The position numbers were made by a program, and so were the translations under genes. DNA of 64,000 nucleotides. It comes from Saururus chinensis. Its lineage: Eukaryota > Streptophyta > Magnoliopsida > Piperales > Saururaceae. Shown piece by piece: positions 33,913-45,712 of the stretch. Numbering within the stretch: position 1 is the stretch's first letter; each line of letters opens with the position of its first letter. The notes beneath the pieces are model-generated. The model was not told the DNA's origin, searched no databases, and worked only from the letters and a program-made list of their open reading frames with translations. The stretch covers positions 26,208,756-26,272,755 of the forward strand of contig CP141147.1 of the NCBI GenBank assembly GCA_035235625.1, read 5' to 3'.

Positions 33913-34131
33913 TCAATTGCTAAACTTGCCTGAAAGTAAAGAGTTATAGTATATATGAGTAATGAAGGCAGAAAAAAGGATTAGCTTTTTCGCAAAAGAC
34001 AAACATTTGAAGCACCTACCTCGTTGTGGAGGCATGAGCCATGATGTTCTCACCAATTGGCTTGATTTTATCACCACTGCCACGCCAAATTGCACAACAT
34101 TACTAGCATAAGAACACGGTTCTTCACACAT
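33913..34131 (-). other. Unrecognised exon-like open frame
   Basis: Minus strand, MCEEPCSYASNVVQFG to WLMPPQR, then a GTAGGT donor-like site at about 34023. I do not recognise the protein. It lies in the same insert as the LBD and mannosidase pieces and could be a third captured exon, or chance. Confidence 0.25.
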
Positions 34132-34566
34132 GAAAAATGTCCCTATAAAAATTAGTATTCATAAGCACATGTGCAATGAATTAAAGATGCATAATTATTA
34201 GAAAGCACAAGTGAATTGCAACTATGGTCATAGTTTGTACCCATATGCAAAAGATTAAACCAGTTCAAAGTAAGGATTTACCAGCAAAACCTGGATTAGA
34301 AAGCCTACAGAACTTACAAAGATCAAGAGAAAAAGTGATCAAACAATGTACTAAAAAACTTGAGTCTATTATTATAGCAAACCTAAAGCAAAATCAAACA
34401 CAATAGAATAAGATTTTAACATAAGGGTAGTTCTCTTGAGCAAGCTAACATTAATCCCAACGGAACAAGAAAATTAGCAACTATAATCTTGAGGACAGAT
34501 CAACAAAGAGAAGGAAAACTACTCAAATAATCTATTTAAAATTGTAGCAATTATGAGACACATCTA
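34132..34566. other. No gene recognised; right part of the insert
   Basis: A-rich, no sub-terminal CACTA repeats. AAAATTGTAGCAATTATG near 34540 is only weakly like a CACTA right end. LTR sequence resumes with CCTCCCCTACC at about 34567. Confidence 0.4.
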
Positions 34567-35722
34567 GCCTCCCCTACCAGGAGACATTTTTCTCTTTCTG
34601 TGCCCGTAGATTGCGGACAGAGTTTTCCCTTAGCCTGGGACACTTCACACTTCCTATGATCGTAAGTGGCCGATAGAACCTCCCCTACCTGGAGTTATTT
34701 TTCTCTTTCTGTGCCCATAGGCTACGGACAGAACCTCCCCTAGACCCGGGGATGTTTCTGGCCCTTTAGTGGAGGACAAAGCCTCCCACACTCGAGGTTG
34801 CTTCCCTCGTTGTGGCCCGATGATGAAAGACAAAACCTCCCTTTATTCTGGTCCATTTCTCTTTCTTTGGGGCTATAGTGCGGCGAGCAGAGTCTCCTCT
34901 TTCCCGGGGCATTTTACCTTTATAAAGACTCTTATCTCGAGGAATGAACGCTTCCATTGTGTAAAACACCCTCAAATTAGCTAAGAACGTCTTTTAAACG
35001 AAAGAAAACAAACTTAGAACGACTCTATAAACTCTTACTTGGTATTCGAGGGTGACAGGCAGAGTCTCCTCTTACTCCTAGGCGTTTCCACCTTATTGAG
35101 TTGCCAACTCGAGGAGCGAATGCTTCCATTACATAGAACACCATCGAATTAGCTAACAATACCTTTTAAATGACTTGAATAAGACTTAAAATGAGTAAGA
35201 AACGAAGGAAAAAGTTTTGGAATAAATTTAAATACAAAGGACCGATTATTTATAGTAGAATGAATTTAACGAACAATAGACACACGTCAGATTTCTAATG
35301 CACGCATCTGAGGGGCGTCAGCTTCCTAATGTGTCTGTGCACTGCCACATGGCAATTATTTATATTTTTATTCTTTTCTTTTTTAAATCTTAAAAATACG
35401 ATATCTACCTACCCTGAAGTCGGAATTGTTCGTTCTTTGTATGGATGGACTCGTATCGATAAGTCATTCGAAACTAGACAACACATAGGTAGGTTATCTT
35501 GTACTATTCAAGTGGGTCCTACCCATGTAGCTCACTTCCTAAGGTTGGAACTTTTGTTCCCGACCTTCGTTTCGAGTGCTCTTCAATTTGTTGTGCTTGT
35601 TACTTTGAGCTTTATTCATATACGGGGATTACATTCCTTAAAACCCCTTAATATTTAACATAACTTTATGTAATTACCCCAAACCCATCAGTTTAGACGT
35701 AATCGGAACACTGGATGTCATA
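34567..35722 (-). repeat. LARD-like 3' LTR, second segment with minisatellite units
   Basis: Aligns with 39350-40075 and 46989-47416 of the other LTR. The first 350 bp consists of degenerate tandem units of roughly 45-60 bp around AACCTCCCCTACC, TTTTCTCTTTCTGTGCCC and GTAGGC..GGACAGA. Ends GGATGTCATA at 35722. Confidence 0.85.
35247..35254 (-). promoter_or_regulatory. TATA box of the LARD-like 3' LTR
   Basis: Minus-strand TATAAATA, conserved at 40050-40057 in the other LTR. Confidence 0.5.
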
Positions 35723-35737
35723 TTCTCCCCCCTTAAA
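35723..35737 (-). promoter_or_regulatory. Polypurine tract of the LARD-like element
   Basis: Minus strand TTTAAGGGGGGAGAA directly before the LTR start. It fixes the element's orientation together with the PBS. Confidence 0.8.
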
Positions 35738-38393
35738 CGAATTGGGTCATTACAATTCACCTAACAAAATGAGAATAAAATCTAACCTTTAGTGAGAGAC
35801 CAAGTACAATCATGAATCCGGTTGATTTACAATCGGACACAACATCCATAAGCACACTCCAATTAGATAACATTATCTGATAATGTATTGAATAAAACAG
35901 ATAATTCGATAGTCTAAACTCGGATATAACTAAATGAAATCCCATAAATTTTAATTGGATTAAACTCTCGTAAATAGAATCTAATAACAAAAATTGGATT
36001 TCACATTCATAAACAGGATCCGATATTTTAAAATAGGATAGAACCTTTGTAATGATAATCCAATAGTTTATATTCAGATAAAATGCTTTAAACACAATTT
36101 GGATCATGATTTTTACAGTAGATAAGTCATTATTCGGAGTCAAAATACAAGGTTAATGAAATCTATAGACACAATTCCAAAACCCTTCAGAAACACAATC
36201 CGATAAATTATGATCGAATAAAATACTTTAAACAAAATTTGACTAATAGAAATTCAGATAAATCATATCATACAAAATATGATTATTGACTTTTAAAATT
36301 GGATAAGTCATTTATCGAAATCAGAGCGAATCAAATCATAGCAAAGTAGACAAATCAATTAAGAAATTTTTAGAATTAAATTTTTCGGTAAATCTCATAA
36401 TCAAAATCTAATAATTTTATGTCGGATAACATAATCTGAAATTATTTTAAAAATCAGATAATTTTTCAGGATTAGAAAAAGAACAGACATATTAGACAGA
36501 TCAGACGGAACAAACAAAACGAACAGAAAAGGCAGAACGGACAAAACAGATAGAATGAATAGAACAAATAGATTGGACAGAACAGATAGATCGGAGCCCT
36601 GATACTGGACGACATTCCCCCCAACACTTATGGGGTAGTGAGAGGCTCATAAGGATAGGGGCTTTCCCATGATGCTCCACATCTATATGCATGCACCATA
36701 ACCAATCTTTTGGTGGGTATATAGACAGAGAGTGCGCTGATAATTTTAGGTTTTTCTCCGAAACTACCGAAAAAGTGCTCATATTCAAAACAAAATGCAG
36801 TGCATATAAATTATTTCACAAATATGATATTTTTTAAGAAAACATGGCTACTAAGCATAAATTTAGAATTTAAAACCCCCTACACTGTAGGTTGAGTTAA
36901 AATCTAAAATAGATGCTAAGCAAAATTTATGAAAATAGTTCTAATCTTTTTTTTCTTCATAAAATCTTTTGTTAGAAAAAGAATTATTAGGAAACAATTT
37001 GATGCAAAAACATATGCACAAATTGTCAGTTCATCCGACTGATGTAAAAACCAGAGCCATGATACCAAACGGCATTCCTCCCGACACTCATGGGATAGCG
37101 AGAGGCTCAGAATAGTAGGATCTTTCCCATGATGTTCCACACCCAAGCACGACAGAACAAACCTTAGAGCTATCCATTAATACCTCACATCCCATACCGC
37201 GGTGTATAGTAGTTTCTCCTAGGTGGTTCCATGTCTTTCAAAATAGATCGTTTGAACTTTTAAATATTGAATTTTTATTTCAATATACCAATAGAATTAA
37301 CCGTGGAGTCTTCCATTAGTGCCTCGTCTCCCATACCACGGGCGTGTGGTGGCTACTCCTTGGTAATTCTACTGTCATAAATTTGATAGACTATTTGAAA
37401 TCAAAGTTGCTAAAATAATCATGTAACAGAATCAGAACAAATATTTCCGATTAATTCAAAATCTGGATTCAAAGTTTAGATCAGGTCCGACACTACACAA
37501 ACAAAATAAAATTTCAAATCGTTCCTAGATTAGAAATCGGAATTTACAAAATCGGAGTCCATCGAAAATCCGATGTAAAACTTGCAAAATAGAATTTCAA
37601 ACCAAATCGATACAATTGATTTAGAACAAGATTGTCAAATCACTCTCGATTAAAAATTAAAATTCATAATATTGTAGTTCGTATTAAATCTAATGTCATA
37701 TAGACCAAACAAAAAGTTCAAACCCAAAATTCGTATTAAATCCAATATCACAGTTGAAACAGAATTTCATTAATTCTTATAAAAAATTGAAATTCTTATC
37801 AAACCGAGATTCAGAATAGTAATTTTAAATAATAAACGTTTCAAAAAAGACATTCATAAAGTCGGAATATATAGCAATATGATACAACACAAGTTGGACA
37901 TGAATTCTAAATTACTTCTAATTAAAATAAATTAGATTTCATAAATATCAAAGTTAATATCAATTCCGATGCCATACTAACAACTCAAAACCCGATACAG
38001 CTTAATCATAGCAAAATTTTTGAATTTATTTAATTCCAAGATCAAATTTTATAAACTTGATTATCGTATTAAATCCATTGCAACAAATACAAACATAAAT
38101 TTAAATAATTTTTTTACTTGAAACCAAATTTCATAAAATCAATGTTTGCATCAATTACTTGCAAAGCATGCAAGACAAAAATTTAAAATTATTTCTCATG
38201 CAAAATTGGAAGTCATAAAATCGGCGTAGGTATTAAATTTGATGACACACATGCGGAACGACAAAAACATAATGAGATTTTATATTAATTCCAATACAAC
38301 ACTGATCGAAAGAAAACTTTAGATTAAAACGATCCTCAGTAGAATGCAACTTCAAAATATTTTAAAATAATTTTCTCTCACAAACATAGCAAA
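35738..38393 (-). other. Internal domain of the LARD-like element, no coding capacity
   Basis: No gag, protease, RT or integrase motif in any frame. It is rich in imperfect short repeats (GGATAA, AATCGGAT, TAAATCCGAT). Two blocks recur: CACTCATGGGATAGCGAGAGG with ATCTTTCCCATGATG (36600-36670 and 37070-37140), and CCATACC.CGG..TGTGGTGG..ACTCC-like (37190-37235 and 37325-37375). A related CCCACGATATCCAAC block is in the solo LTR near 44505. Confidence 0.65.
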
Positions 38394-38405
38394 GCTCCGA
38401 TACCA
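38394..38405 (-). promoter_or_regulatory. Primer-binding site of the LARD-like element
   Basis: Minus strand TGGTATCGGAGC, two bases from the LTR edge. It differs by one base from TGGTATCAGAGC, the plant initiator-tRNA-Met site. Confidence 0.85.
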
Positions 38406-38407
38406 TT

Positions 38408-40075
38408 TGTAACACCCCGACCCAAAAACCCGACCCGGACTGGGGATTATTCAGAAAACAAAATCAGAGTAAATAAAATTAAACAGATAAATTTAAAACT
38501 GAGACTCACTAGGAGCGGCAGACTCTCACTACGAGTCATAATGTTCTTCTACGCACTACAAAGAACGTTCCATTGCACGTAGATAAGAACAAACCTAAAT
38601 TTATAACTGATTTGGATCGGGCCAACTTTGCCTTGTCGTTGGTTGCCTACATACGTATGGGATAACATGTATGATATTATTTTAATATGATCGGATCCGA
38701 ATGTAGTTCTGCCTATTGGATATTACATGCATCACGCATAAGAAAATCATATACGTTAAAGTACATATATATTCTTATATTCGAATAAATCATTTAGAAT
38801 CAGGCAAAGATCTCATAAAATATCGGAGTCGAATGTAAGCTCATAAATCAGCGGAAAATATATATATCACTCTATTGTAGTAGTGAGCAAAATGTTATTA
38901 AAATCACATGTGTCTCTCTATCACAGAGCAGTAGAAAAACACAAAACAGAGTAGATTGAATCAATCAGATCACATCAAACAATAACAGATTTTAGTTGAC
39001 CATAACAGATCATATTAGATCAGATCGGAGCATATTAGATTAAAAGAGTATTCTAGAGCAAATCGGATCAAAGCATATCATAAAAAATTAGATCAAAATC
39101 TACTATATTATAGCAGATCATATATCTTAATTAGTATATTAATATTATTAATTAAGATGTGCATTCATATAAATCATATTAAATTAGACCATCAAAAAAG
39201 CTCACTCCCATGTAGTTTCAAAAGTATCAATGTTTGGAGTTGCTCGTTTCCTCATGGCTCATTTCCTTTTGGGTTTAGAGATTGCGAGCAGAACCTCTTC
39301 TAGCTCCAGAACATCTTTCTCATTACAACTGAAGACGACGGACAGAACCTCCCCTGCCCGGAGACACTTTTCTCTCCCTATAACCATAGGTTGTGGATAG
39401 AGTTTCCCCTTAACCTGAGACACTTCACACTATCTGTATCCGTAGGCGGCAGACAGAACCTCCCCTACCTGGAGTCACTTTTCTCTTTCCACCCCCGTAG
39501 GCTATGGACATAACCTCCCCTAGACCACGACACTTTTCTCTTTCTGTGCCCGTAGGCTGAGGACAGAACCTCCCCTAGACCTGGGGATGTTTCTGGTCCT
39601 TCGGTGGAGGATAGAGTCTCCCCTACTAAGGGACGCTTCCCTCGTTGTGGCCCGATGATAGAGGACGGAACCTCCCCTTATTCCAAGCCACTTCTATTTC
39701 GTTGGGGCTATAGTAGAAGAACAGGCAGAGTGTCCTTTGGCACCGGGGCGTTTCGCCCTTATAGAGATGCTAACTCGAGGAATGAACGCTTTCATTTGGT
39801 AGAACACCCTCGAATTAGCTAAAAACGTCTTTTGAAAGGAAGAAAATGGACTTGGAACGACTCAAGAAACTCTTACTTGGTATTCAAGGGTGATGGGCAG
39901 AGTCGTTAACTCAAGGAATGAACACTTCCATTGCATAGAATACCCTTGAATTAGCTGAGAATGCCTTTTGAACGACTCGAATTGGATTTGAAACAAGTAA
40001 GAAATGAAGAATAGAAGTTTTAGAACAAATTTCAATATGAAGAATCGACTATTTATAGTAGAATGAATTTAACGA
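38408..40075 (-). repeat. LARD-like 5' LTR, first segment
   Basis: Starts TGTAACACCCCGACC on the plus strand and follows the same path as 29390-30366 then 34567-35270, including the minisatellite units (39350-39740) and TATAAATA (minus strand, 40050-40057). Ends at AATTTAACGA where the gypsy element begins. Confidence 0.87.
40050..40057 (-). promoter_or_regulatory. TATA box of the LARD-like 5' LTR
   Basis: TATAAATA on the minus strand, at the same LTR position as 35247-35254. Confidence 0.5.
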
Positions 40076-40099
40076 GCTTCCGACAAAAAGAGGCTTGTC

Positions 40100-40983
40100 C
40101 TTGAGCAAGAGAGGCTGTGAGTAGGCAGTCTCCGGTTAAATTGGACCATAATAGGTAGACAAATCTGAGACATTGAAAGTCTTGGAGATGTTTAAGTGAG
40201 CAGGGAGGTCGACCACATATGCATTTTCATTAATGCATTTCAAAATCTGATATGGGCCTATCTTTCGATGGGTGAGCTTGTTGTGTTAGCCAGCTGAGAG
40301 CCATTCTTTCCTTAGGAAGATCATAACATAGTCCCCCACTTGAAACACCTTGGGCCTCCTCTAATTATCGGCTGCAGCCTTGTATTGGGCTGTGGCATCT
40401 ATCATGTGTTGCTGGACTGTTTGGTGGACTAAAATGTGATCTTGGACAGTTTTGTAAGCATTGATCAACTCCCCCACTTGTTTAGGCAGCTGGATCAAAT
40501 CTAATGAATTGCAAGGGAGGAAGCCATATAGGATCTCAAATGGTGCTTTGCTAGTGGACCGGTTTAGGATAGAGTTATAGGCAAGCTCAGCTTGTGCTAG
40601 GACTAAATCCCATTGCTTAAGGGCAACACCCATGAGGCTTCTTAGCAGATTTCCCAAGGTCCAATTGACCTCTTTGGTTTGTCCATCACATTGGGGTGGC
40701 AAGTGCTGTTGAATTGAAGAGAAGTACCCAATCTTTTCAAAATAGACCTCCAAAAATGGCTTAGAAACTTGTTGTCCCTATCCGATGTAATTGTCTTCAG
40801 TAGCCCATGAATTCTCACTATTTCTTTGAAGAATAGGGCAGCCACATGTGAAGCATTAGATGCGTTCTTACAATGCACAAAGTGAGCCATCTTGGAGAAC
40901 CTATCTACCACCACAAAGATAGAATCCACCCTCCTTTGAGTTCTAGGCAACCCTATGACAAAATCCATAGAGATATCATCCAA
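40100..40983 (-). pseudogene. Gypsy integrase core and C-terminus, catalytic Glu lost
   Basis: [20 protein letters not shown] carries the first Asp, [15 protein letters not shown] the second. After a frameshift near 40680-40750 comes [18 protein letters not shown]. Gypsy integrases normally have GQTE here and the Glu is catalytic; Lys replaces it. AELAYNSILNRSTSKAPFE and, towards 40200, VGDYVMIFLRKEW and NAYVVDLPAHLNIS-like C-terminal sequence follow. Reading is broken by stops. Confidence 0.84.
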
Positions 40984-41076
40984 AGTCCTATATGGAATGG
41001 GTAGAGGAGTGTTGAGGCTAGTGTTTTGGGAGGTTCCTTTGGCTTGGTTACAAGTATAAGATTGCTGAATAAACTG

Positions 41077-41900
41077 TTAAACATCTCTTGAAAGAGTGGG
41101 CCAATAATACATTTCTTTGAGAAGAGCCATAGTCTTGTCCTTGCCAAAGTGTCCCACAAGTCCTCTGCTATGTAATTCCTTAATAAGTTGTTGTCGAATG
41201 GAGGAGGAAGGAATATACAGCTTGTTACCTTTGTAAAGGTAACCTTCTTCAAGGTGGTAGTCTTGGACCGGGTGCTTGCCTTGAGAGCACAACTCCCACA
41301 TAGCTCTCAGTTCTTTGTCTTCAAGATAGAGCTCCTTTAGACATTCAAAACCCAAGTACTCAGTCCTCAAAGTGACAAGAAGGACCACTCTTCGACTAAA
41401 GGCATCGACCACTTTGTTCAATACACCAGATTTATGCTTAATAACAAAATTGTAGTCTTGCAATTCACAAATCCACCTTGCAAACAACATGTCTACTTTT
41501 GTTTGGCTTTGCAAATGCCTCAAGGAGTCATGGTTCGTATGCAACACAAACTCTTTAAAGACAAGATAGTGCCTCCAATGCTTCAAAGCTTGGATCAATG
41601 CAAACAATTCCAACTTGTAGGTGGACCATTTCCTTCTTGCTTCATTCAGCTTTGCACTAAAGTAGGAGATGGGTCTACCCTCTTGAGTTAATCTCCTATG
41701 CCCACTCCGGAAGCATCACATTCTACTTCAAATGTCTTGTCAAAATCAGGGAGTACAAGTACCGGAACATGAGTAAGCTTTTTTTTTCTAGCTAATCAAA
41801 GCTTTCTTGGGTTGCTTCATACCACACAAAGCGGTCCTTCTTCATGCACTCAGTCAAGGGGCAAGCTATAGTGCTGAAATTCTTGATAAAACGGTGGTAG
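41077..41900 (-). pseudogene. Gypsy RNase H and integrase zinc-binding region
   Basis: MELFALIQALKHWRHYLVFK, HTNHDSLRHLQSQTKVD, ARWICELQDYNFVIKHKSG and NKVVDAFSRR are the RNase H end; YYWPTLSRDV follows HSRGLVGHFGKDKT of the H2C2 zinc domain. In the RNase H end a Val (VVDAFSRR) replaces the usual Ala of VADALSRR, a minor change. A frame break precedes the integrase core. Confidence 0.84.
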
Positions 41901-41970
41901 AAGGTGGCCAAACTTTGAAAACTGTGCACCTCAATTGCTGATTTTGGTGTGGGCTAGCTTTGAATGGCTT

Positions 41971-42965
41971 CTACTTGCTTTGATCCACTTGAATGCCCTT
42001 GGAACTAATTACATAACCCAAGAATACCAGCTGGTTGGTAAAGAAAGAACACTTTTTCAAATTTATGTACAAGAAGTGTTGTTGGAGCACCTCAAAGACT
42101 TCGGCCAGCTCTTGTGCATATTGTTCTTCCCCCTTACTATACACCAAAATGTCATCAAAGTAAACCACAACTGATTTGCCCAAGAATGACTTCAAGTCTT
42201 GGGTCATGAGTCTCATGGAAGTACGTGGAGCATTGGATAACCCAAAGTGCATCACTAACCATTCATAGAGACTTTCTCTTGTCTTGAAGGCTGTTTTCCA
42301 CTCATCTCCGGGCCTCAACTTGATTTGATGGTAGCTGCTCCTAAGGTCAATTTCGGAGAAGATGGTGGCATCGGTTAATATGTTCAACACGTCATCAACC
42401 TAGGTATTGGGAACCTATACTTGATGGTGATCTTGTTGATAGCTCTACTATCCACGCACATCCTCTAATTTCCATCTTTCTTGGTCACCAACAAGGCGGG
42501 CACCGCACATGGACTAAGGCTCTCTTTGATCAACCCCCTTGTCAAGAGATCTTCCACTTGTTTTTGCAATTCCACATGCTTGACGGGGCTCATGCAGTAG
42601 TGTGGTAAGTGTGGGAGATTAGAACCTGGTATGAGGTCAATATGGTGTTGAATTTCCCTCATAGGAGGCAACTCCAAAGGAAGATCTTTGGTGACCAGCT
42701 GTTTATATTTCTCTAAGAGGGGCTGAACTTGTTGTGGGTGGCTTTGAACCTCGGTTGTTAGCTCCTTCTCTTCAGCCTTGTTGACCAAAAGATACACAAC
42801 TTCAGTGGTACTTAGGTCTTTGTAATTTTTGGTCATCAAAGGGGTAGTTTTGGGCAAACCATTGCTAGTTGGTGGTGTTTCTTTGGAGGAATCAGCTGGT
42901 TGGGGCGTCTCTTGGGGCCTTTTAACAAGGGTAGGTTTACTAGGCATAAATATGACCTTGACCAC
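41971..42965 (-). pseudogene. Gypsy reverse transcriptase
   Basis: Upstream part: [52 protein letters not shown], then TAG at 42467-42465 where RT has Trp (KDGxWRMCVD). After it: [49 protein letters not shown] with the catalytic FDD near 42150-42170, and [16 protein letters not shown]. Second break near 42395. Confidence 0.88.
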
Positions 42966-42999
42966 TTGTTACTTGAAGGCATATGTGTTTTCCCTTCCA

Positions 43000-43930
43000 T
43001 CATGGGTGCTTTGAACATCAAATTGTCATGGCCTCCCCAAAAGAATATAATATGCTTCTATCTCTACGACATCACAAACAATGTTAGTGGAATAATGCTT
43101 ACCAATTGAGAAGGGAACCTTACATTGGTCTTTCACCTTGACTCCTCCAATCTCCTTGACCCACCTTAGTGAATAAGGCTTAGGGTGCCTCTCAGTAGGG
43201 AGATTGAGTTACTAAATGACTAATTTGGAGATGAAGTTTTCGGTGCTACCTCCATCGATAATCACCTTACATCTCTTGCCTTGGATGGACTGGTAGTGGT
43301 GAACAATTTGTGCCATTGTATGTTCTCCACTTACGAGTAGAGATAATAATTCTTCTCAGCACTAACAACTCTGATTGCTCTTCCATTTGATCGTCTTCAT
43401 CCCTGTACACCCTTTCTACAATTTCCTCTCCAGCTCCCCTTTGAATTTCAGCCTCCATGGTCTCTTGATTAGTAATCATAGCAATGGAAGAGACAAATTT
43501 TCTAAGCAGGCAGCCACTTGAGGTGTGTCCTGGCTGCCTACATTTGTAACAAATGATGGAGTTGGAGCTTGAGGCTTGAGCTGGTTCGGATTTTGAAAGT
43601 AGGGCAACAACTTTGTAGGGACTACAGGCTAATTCATTCCTGCCAATTTTCTGAGTGGAGTCTTCAATTACTACTTGCTTTTGCTTGTGGTTCAACCCTC
43701 CCTCTTGTGTGCTTCTTGAAAAGAACTCCCCCTTCCCATGCTCCTCTCAGCAAGACTCTCATGCCTTAGGGCAATTTGAGTTGCCTCCGAAAGTGAGTTG
43801 AGTGGCTGGCCAACTTTTCTTGCAAAGGAAACTTTAACCTACTTGTGAAGCGGGTAATCCTTTGGGCTTCGGACTCTACGATGTTGTTCCTTGCCAACAA
43901 CCTTTGGAAGTTCTCCAAATACTCCAAAAC
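43000..43930 (-). pseudogene. Gypsy gag C-terminus with zinc knuckle, and protease
   Basis: CYKCRQPGHTSSGC is a CX2CX4HX4C knuckle at about 43509-43550. The protease site IIDGGSTENF (about 43241-43262) is of the DGGS type seen in plant gypsy elements. Upstream, ARNNIVESEAQRI-like gag sequence reaches 43930, where the solo LTR interrupts. Multiple frame changes. Confidence 0.78.
43926..43930. repeat. Target duplication of the solo LTR (AAAAC/GAAAC)
   Basis: AAAAC before the LTR and GAAAC at 45713-45717 after it; four of five bases match. Confidence 0.55.
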
Positions 43931-45712
43931 TGTTACACTTCGACTTTTTAAATTACTTTAAAGGTTGGAGTGCCACGAATTCGTAATTAAAAGTGGGCCA
44001 AGATCAATCGTGCACAGAAAAATAACTATTCATTAATTTAGGTAATTACAAAATTTTACAAAATAAGGCCTATTGTGCCTTAACAAAATCAAAGTCGTGC
44101 ACATCCAAAATTAATACATAACAAAAGAACGTGATAAAGCATAAATCTTTCGAAGTCTATGGGCAATCTTCAATAATGTTATCTTCGTCGTTCAAACCTG
44201 CAACATCTAGGGGTGGGTGAGTATAATTATACTGAGTAGATAGAGTTAAATTCTATGAGCAAGCTAAAACATCAAGCATAAATAAATATATTATAATTAT
44301 TTATATTTAAAATTTGACTCACACTTCTTATACCGATAAAATAGTTCTTTACAGAATCCAGTAAACTTGGATAAATCATTCGTAAGCATATTCTAATAAA
44401 TAATTCAAAATTTAATAAATCATAATTCATAGAATGTCATCGATACCAGAGTGATATACACTCGTGCTCGTGGGGCAACAAGATCAAAATGAAGAGGATC
44501 TTCCCACGATATCCAACTTCATGGGTGCGCTATATGCCATAATAGGCTGTACCTAGGCGTCATAATTCTGATAGCTTTTGGGATTTATACTAAATAGCTA
44601 CTCTTCAAAACCAATTGTAGTTTTTGGGCTTTATACTAAATAACTACCCTTCAAATCTGGTCATAATCATTCATAAATGCAATTTAGATAATAATATTAT
44701 CTTTAAAGTTCGTATCATGATAAAATCCACCTTAGAGGTGTACAATATACTATTATCTTAGCATTTGCTGACCCCTAATAAATACGATCTAGTCATAACA
44801 TGAAATTAGAAGTTAAAGCCACCTACCCTTCATTCTAGAATAATAGTCGACAGTAAAATCCTTGTCACGTTCATGGGTTTAGGGGTGGGGAGCGGAACCT
44901 CTCCTTGTGCTAAGATAGTCTCCTCATCTAGCTCGAGTGAGGCGGGCAAAACCTCCCCTACCGTTGGGGCAGTCTTTGCTTACTGCCTAAGAGTGGCGGA
45001 CAGAGCCTCCTCTTACCCTGGGTTGTTCCCACTTTTTAGAGAGGCTAACATAGAAGACAGATCCTCTCATGACGTCAGGCACCCTTGAATTAGGTAGGAA
45101 TGGGTTTTAAACGGGCGAAAATGGGCAAGAGACGGTGAAGGAGCGTGTATTTAAAGCTTCAAAACGCGTGTTACACCAAAGGAAATGAGGGGAGGAAAGA
45201 ATGGAGCAAGTTGCACCTCCCCCTTCCCTCCCCTTATATAGGCTGAGAGGCTTTCTGGATATGTGACACATGTCACGCATCCAGTGGTTGCAAGAGCCGG
45301 AATGGCTCCTGCAGTCCAAGTCAAACTAGCCTATTGCGGCATGCATAGCCTGCCGCAACTATAGTCTATTGCAATGGGCAACTTCACCCTGCCACAATGC
45401 GGGAGGGTGATGGCTAATGCAGTGCATCAGCCTTTGCGTCAGCTCTAGCATCAATATTTTCTCGCCAAATTAAAGTAGGTCCTGCCTATGACACACTTCT
45501 TGATGTCATAGCCTACTATCCTAGTGTTTGTTTGACATATTCTTGGGTTTGATATGTTCGTCTCTCCTAGCCCTATAAAATGTCTTCGTGCTTATCTGAA
45601 CGAATCAAGTTCAAGATAGTCTAATTTAAAGAAAAATTATTAATAGGCCTTAAAACCCGTTAATGGGCCCAAATGCTCTTATTTCAAAACAATGAAATTC
45701 CGGGGCGTTACA
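43931..45712. mobile_element. Solo LTR inside the gypsy gag
   Basis: Starts TGTTACACTTCGAC and ends GGGGCGTTACA (TG...CA). It is 1782 bp with no internal domain. Gag coding sequence resumes directly after it, which is the mark of a solo LTR left by recombination. It contains CCTCCCCTACCGTTGGGG and GGCGGACAGAGCCTCCTCTT units and an ATCCTCTCATGACG..GGCACCCTTGAATTAG block. These resemble the minisatellite and downstream part of the LARD-like LTRs in the same orientation, so it belongs to a related family. Confidence 0.72.

Noticed and set aside
34567-34900. Regularly spaced repeats considered as a CRISPR-like array
   Set aside because: Units are degenerate, head-to-tail without unique spacers of constant length, and lie within an LTR in a plant genome.
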